NCBI GenBank assembly: GCA_003330885.1
Contig: CP030277.1
Coordinates: 372,001-436,000, forward strand
Direction of reading: 5' to 3'
Length of the DNA stretch: 64,000 nt
Source: Rhodobiaceae bacterium
GTDB taxonomy: Bacteria > Pseudomonadota > Alphaproteobacteria > Parvibaculales > Parvibaculaceae
Of this stretch, positions 61,187-64,000 are shown piece by piece. The notes under the pieces were generated by a model. The model worked only from the letters and a program-made list of their open reading frames with translations, was not told where the DNA came from and searched no databases. The position numbers were made by a program, and so were the translations under genes. Position 1 is the first letter of the stretch; every line of letters begins with the position of its first letter.

Positions 61187-62482
61187 TCAGGTCTTCTCAG
61201 AGACCTGGCCCGTTCCTGCTTCGATCTTCCACATGTTGGTGAAAAAGAAGATCAGAAGCCAAAGCACAACCATGCAGGTTGACGGAACGAGAACCGCATT
61301 GAGTGGCCCCAGGGCCTCAATGACGAAACCTGCCCCAAAGGCGCCAATCGGCCCGCCCCCCATCATGCCCAGCTGAAACACCGACAGAACACGCGCCCGA
61401 TGACTGTCCACGGCGGCAATTTGCACAATCGCCCGGGATTGGCTCATGGACACGCCCGATGACAGGCCCCAGCAAAGCGCCAGGGTAAACACGGCCCAAA
61501 GCGGCGGATGAAAATGCACAAACACCATCATGATCGAGCCGGAACACATGGCAAGCATGATAGCGCGGCCTTGTCGTTTGATAGGCCGCAACCGCGTCTG
61601 CACCATCGATGACACACCGATCCCGCCGAAGAAGCAGATATTGATGAAGGCGATCTCGAAAGAATCGCCACCATAAATGTCGCGGATGAGGATCGGGAAG
61701 AGCACCATAAAGACGCCGATATAGAGAATACCGGCGAAAAACATCATCAGGATGACGGATCGCAGGCCTTCGTTCTGCCAGACAATATCAATACCTTCAC
61801 GGATCTGACTGAGCTGTGACGGCCTGTCCTCGTGAGGGGCATGGGTGACGGTTGGCGGGGCTTTGGGCAGGCGCATGGTTGTTACCGCTGCGACGATAAG
61901 CGAAGCCGATTGCGCCGCCATCAAAGGAACAGCGCCCACAACCGTTGCAAGCCCGCCGACGAGTAATCCTAGGACCTGTGACATGAACTGAGCACCCGTC
62001 GCCATGGAGACGGCCTGCTGAATGTTTCCCCCAAGACTTGAATTGGCAACTCTGTTCAGCAGGGAATCGCGGGCCGGCATAGTGAAGGCGCCAAGCGCTG
62101 CGAGAACAATCGCGTAGCCGATCAGGACTTCGTAGCTTAAGTAGCCGCCAAAATAGAGGACAGCCAGGGCGATGGGTGCGAGGCCGGCTGCCAGCTGTAG
62201 TCGCATCAAGTACCGACGAAGTTCTTTTCTGTCTGCGGTCGCACCGCCAAACAGACCCAGTATGAGCATGGGCAGCATGGCGAACATTTGTGCCACGCCG
62301 GTGAGTGCTGCGCTTTCGTTCAGGACAAAGACAAGCAGCCAGGGAAAGAGAACCGTCTGCACGCCACCGGAAAAGAAATAGGCGGAGACGCCGCCCATAT
62401 ACCAATGCAGGTCGGATCGCCCATGCGGCTCAGATTGATTGCTAGTTTCTGTCGACACAGGGGATTCCTTAGGCACGAACAC
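61187..62482 (-). CDS. MFS transporter, copy 1 of 3
   Basis: 431 aa, with twelve likely membrane segments. The first loop is LGLFGGATADRKELRRYLMR (the typical GGxxADRxxRR loop 2-3 motif) and the second-half block is ARVLSVFQLGMMGGGPIGAF. It belongs to the ENT/YybF-like MFS group annotated as drug:H+ efflux. The start is GTG 62482. It is the third in the order of transcription of three related genes (63782, 62547, 61187). Substrate unknown. Confidence 0.87.
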   Translation of the reverse strand: MFVPKESPVSTETSNQSEPHGRSDLHWYMGGVSAYFFSGGVQTVLFPWLLVFVLNESAALTGVAQMFAMLPMLILGLFGGATADRKELRRYLMRLQLAAGLAPIALAVLYFGGYLSYEVLIGYAIVLAALGAFTMPARDSLLNRVANSSLGGNIQQAVSMATGAQFMSQVLGLLVGGLATVVGAVPLMAAQSASLIVAAVTTMRLPKAPPTVTHAPHEDRPSQLSQIREGIDIVWQNEGLRSVILMMFFAGILYIGVFMVLFPILIRDIYGGDSFEIAFINICFFGGIGVSSMVQTRLRPIKRQGRAIMLAMCSGSIMMVFVHFHPPLWAVFTLALCWGLSSGVSMSQSRAIVQIAAVDSHRARVLSVFQLGMMGGGPIGAFGAGFVIEALGPLNAVLVPSTCMVVLWLLIFFFTNMWKIEAGTGQVSEKT

Positions 62483-62546
62483 TCTTCAAGGCCTATGCTG
62501 AATGGACGTTCAGCGCAAGGCTCAGCGACATCTTACGGATGAACAG

Positions 62547-63755
62547 TCACTCTGCCGCTGCGGAAACGACGGGCGAGCGCAAGCTCCAGATGGGGCTGAA
62601 CAGGCATGCCAGCAACAGCATGACAATCATACCCGCCGCCGGCAGCAGCACAGCATTTTGCGGCCCCCACAATTCGATCAGGAACCCCGAAATGAGAGCG
62701 CCGATGGGCCCGCCACCAAGCACACCCATCTGGAAGACAGCAAGAATGCGGCCGCGATGACTGGCAGGCGCTGATTCTTGAATGATGGTGCGGTTCATGG
62801 TCATGGCGACACCACCCCCGCAACCCCACGCAAAGGTTGCGAGCGACAGGGCCCAGAAAGTGGGAACGAAACCAAATGACGCCATCACAAAAGCACCGAA
62901 ACCCAAAGCCAGAACAAGAGCGCGTCCCTGCCGTTCAATCCCGCCAATGCGGCCAATGAGCATCGCCGTGAAAACAATGCCGCACATCATGAAGATGTTC
63001 ACGATTGCGATATCACGCGCAAGGTTTTCACCAGCCTCGAAAATATCCCGTACAATGAATGGCAGGACGACCTGGGCTGTTCCAAAAAACAAAACCCCAA
63101 TACCAAACACCATCGCTGTCGGGGTTAGAAGGCGTGGGTCACGGGCAACTTCTCGAAACCCGTCAATGATCGCAGCAAGAGACGGCGCCGTGGCACCTTC
63201 AGGTTCATGGGTCGGCAGGCGAAGGGCGAGCAAAGCCCCGGTCCACAAGAGAGCGATTTGAGACAGGAAAATAACCGCAATACCAATAAAAGGCTCAAGG
63301 GCAGCAAGCCCGAAGCCAAGCATCTGTGCGCCAAACTGACAGATGGTTGCGATCATCACGGCTTTTTGGATTTTCCCGTCAGCGATATGGGTGAGCAGAG
63401 AGTCACGCGCTGGAATGATAAAGGCACCTGCGACGCCCATGGCGAGCGCATAGATGATCAGGACTTCATAGGTGAGCGCACCCATGAGATGCGCTATCAA
63501 AATACCAAGTGCTGGAAGACCTGAGAGGAAATGCACCAGGATCAATATCCGGCGCCCATCCACATGATCCGCCGTCGCGCCACCAACCATGATCAACAAC
63601 ATGGTCGGAAGAAAGAGCGCCATCATGGCAAAGCCGAGTTCAGCTGGCCCCAAAGCCAACTGACCAGTGACCAGGAACGGAAACAGCACCGTTTGAATGC
63701 CAATGGCGCCAAACCAGGTGACAAGGCCGCCGAAATAGAGGTTCATCGGGCGCAT
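62547..63755 (-). CDS. MFS transporter, copy 2 of 3
   Basis: 402 aa from ATG 63755 (SD AGGA); the longer frame to 63872 overlaps the upstream gene. Twelve likely membrane segments with the loop MVGGATADHVDGRRILILVH and the block HRGRILAVFQMGVLGGGPIG. Close to the copy at 61187 by the same landmarks: RGRILAVFQMG and ELWGPQNAVLLPA against ARVLSVFQLGM and EALGPLNAVLVPS. Substrate unknown. Confidence 0.87.
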   Translation of the reverse strand: MRPMNLYFGGLVTWFGAIGIQTVLFPFLVTGQLALGPAELGFAMMALFLPTMLLIMVGGATADHVDGRRILILVHFLSGLPALGILIAHLMGALTYEVLIIYALAMGVAGAFIIPARDSLLTHIADGKIQKAVMIATICQFGAQMLGFGLAALEPFIGIAVIFLSQIALLWTGALLALRLPTHEPEGATAPSLAAIIDGFREVARDPRLLTPTAMVFGIGVLFFGTAQVVLPFIVRDIFEAGENLARDIAIVNIFMMCGIVFTAMLIGRIGGIERQGRALVLALGFGAFVMASFGFVPTFWALSLATFAWGCGGGVAMTMNRTIIQESAPASHRGRILAVFQMGVLGGGPIGALISGFLIELWGPQNAVLLPAAGMIVMLLLACLFSPIWSLRSPVVSAAAE

Positions 63756-63781
63756 TGCATCCTGTCCTTTCCGGATCTTAT

Positions 63782-64000
63782 TCAGGTGGCGTCGTGGGTA
63801 TGGACTGTCCACAGCCGAGATTTTAGCATAAGGCATGCCAAAACCAGTGTCATCCCGATGACGGAAAACCACATTGTTTGGTGGGGGCCAATAAGATCAG
63901 CAAGCACACCCATTATGAGTGAGCCCAAGGGGGCCCCTCCTGCGAACCCTAGCTGGAAGATTGATAATGCTCGTCCGCGGAACGCCTCTTCTGCTTCCGC
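63782..64000 (-). CDS. MFS transporter, copy 3 of 3 (5' end outside window)
   Basis: The minus strand is open from the window end to TGA at 63782-63784, 72 codons. It encodes EEAFRGRALSIFQLGFAGGA, PLGSLIMGVLADLIGPHQTM, then a hydrophobic last helix and a short polar tail. The landmarks RGRALSIFQLG and GPHQTMWFS match RGRILAVFQMG and GPQNAVLLP in the next gene, so this is a third related copy. It stops 26 bases before the next start at 63755. Confidence 0.85.
   Translation of the reverse strand, partial: AEAEEAFRGRALSIFQLGFAGGAPLGSLIMGVLADLIGPHQTMWFSVIGMTLVLACLMLKSRLWTVHTHDAT

Overview
The window reads as a chromosomal segment of an alphaproteobacterium. Fatty-acid and acyl-CoA enzymes, LysR/IclR/AraC regulators, paired TauD-type dioxygenases, nitronate monooxygenases and small-molecule hydrolases fit a marine or soil heterotroph of the Parvibaculales/Rhizobiales kind. 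That placement rests on gene content and base composition only and is an inference. No phage, plasmid or CRISPR signature was seen.

Region 1 (1-3.6 kb) has an enoyl-CoA hydratase cut by the window edge, a tRNA-Pro-like sequence with a broken acceptor stem, an alpha/beta hydrolase, a membrane-anchored strictosidine-synthase-like protein, a VOC protein and an intact tRNA-Gln.

Region 2 (4.0-31.1 kb) is a surface polysaccharide (O-antigen or capsule) locus with visibly lower GC than its right flank. It opens with five genes matching the UDP-ManNAc3NAcA pathway (WbpA, B, D, E, I types). An ABC-2 exporter pair (Wzm/Wzt), two paralogous glycosyltransferases around an SDR epimerase, and a long TIGR00180-type glycosyltransferase follow. 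On the opposite strand a tightly overlapping seven-gene operon encodes CDP-glucose synthesis and 4,6-dehydration, 3,5-epimerisation, C-methylation, transamination, a CmcI-like methyltransferase and a GNAT acetyltransferase. These could together make a CDP-linked branched, N-acylated, possibly O-methylated amino sugar. A decayed IS3-type transposase fragment lies at the convergent junction. Back on the + strand are WbqC-like, PhyH-like and methyltransferase genes, another glycosyltransferase, a WaaL-like ligase, and a PglC/PglD/PglE-like set (initiating transferase, acetyltransferase, aminotransferase) for a bacillosamine-type first sugar. The initiating transferase appears to start at an ATT codon.

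Region 3 (31.1-64 kb) is housekeeping and catabolic: a heterodimeric ABC exporter with one degenerate ATP site, ComB-like phosphatase, glutaryl-CoA dehydrogenase with a LysR regulator, a globin-coupled diguanylate cyclase, two nitronate monooxygenases, two TauD/TfdA dioxygenases (one beside an AraC regulator, one beside an IclR regulator), two class-C beta-lactamase-fold hydrolases, a GH5 glycosidase, oligopeptidase B, a MaoC-type hydratase, an OmpA-domain lipoprotein-sized protein, ChaC, an acyl-CoA synthetase divergent from a second enoyl-CoA hydratase, and three tandem paralogous MFS transporters, the last cut by the window end. Several divergent intergenic regions carry clean inverted repeats that look like operators, and four GC-rich hairpins look like terminators.
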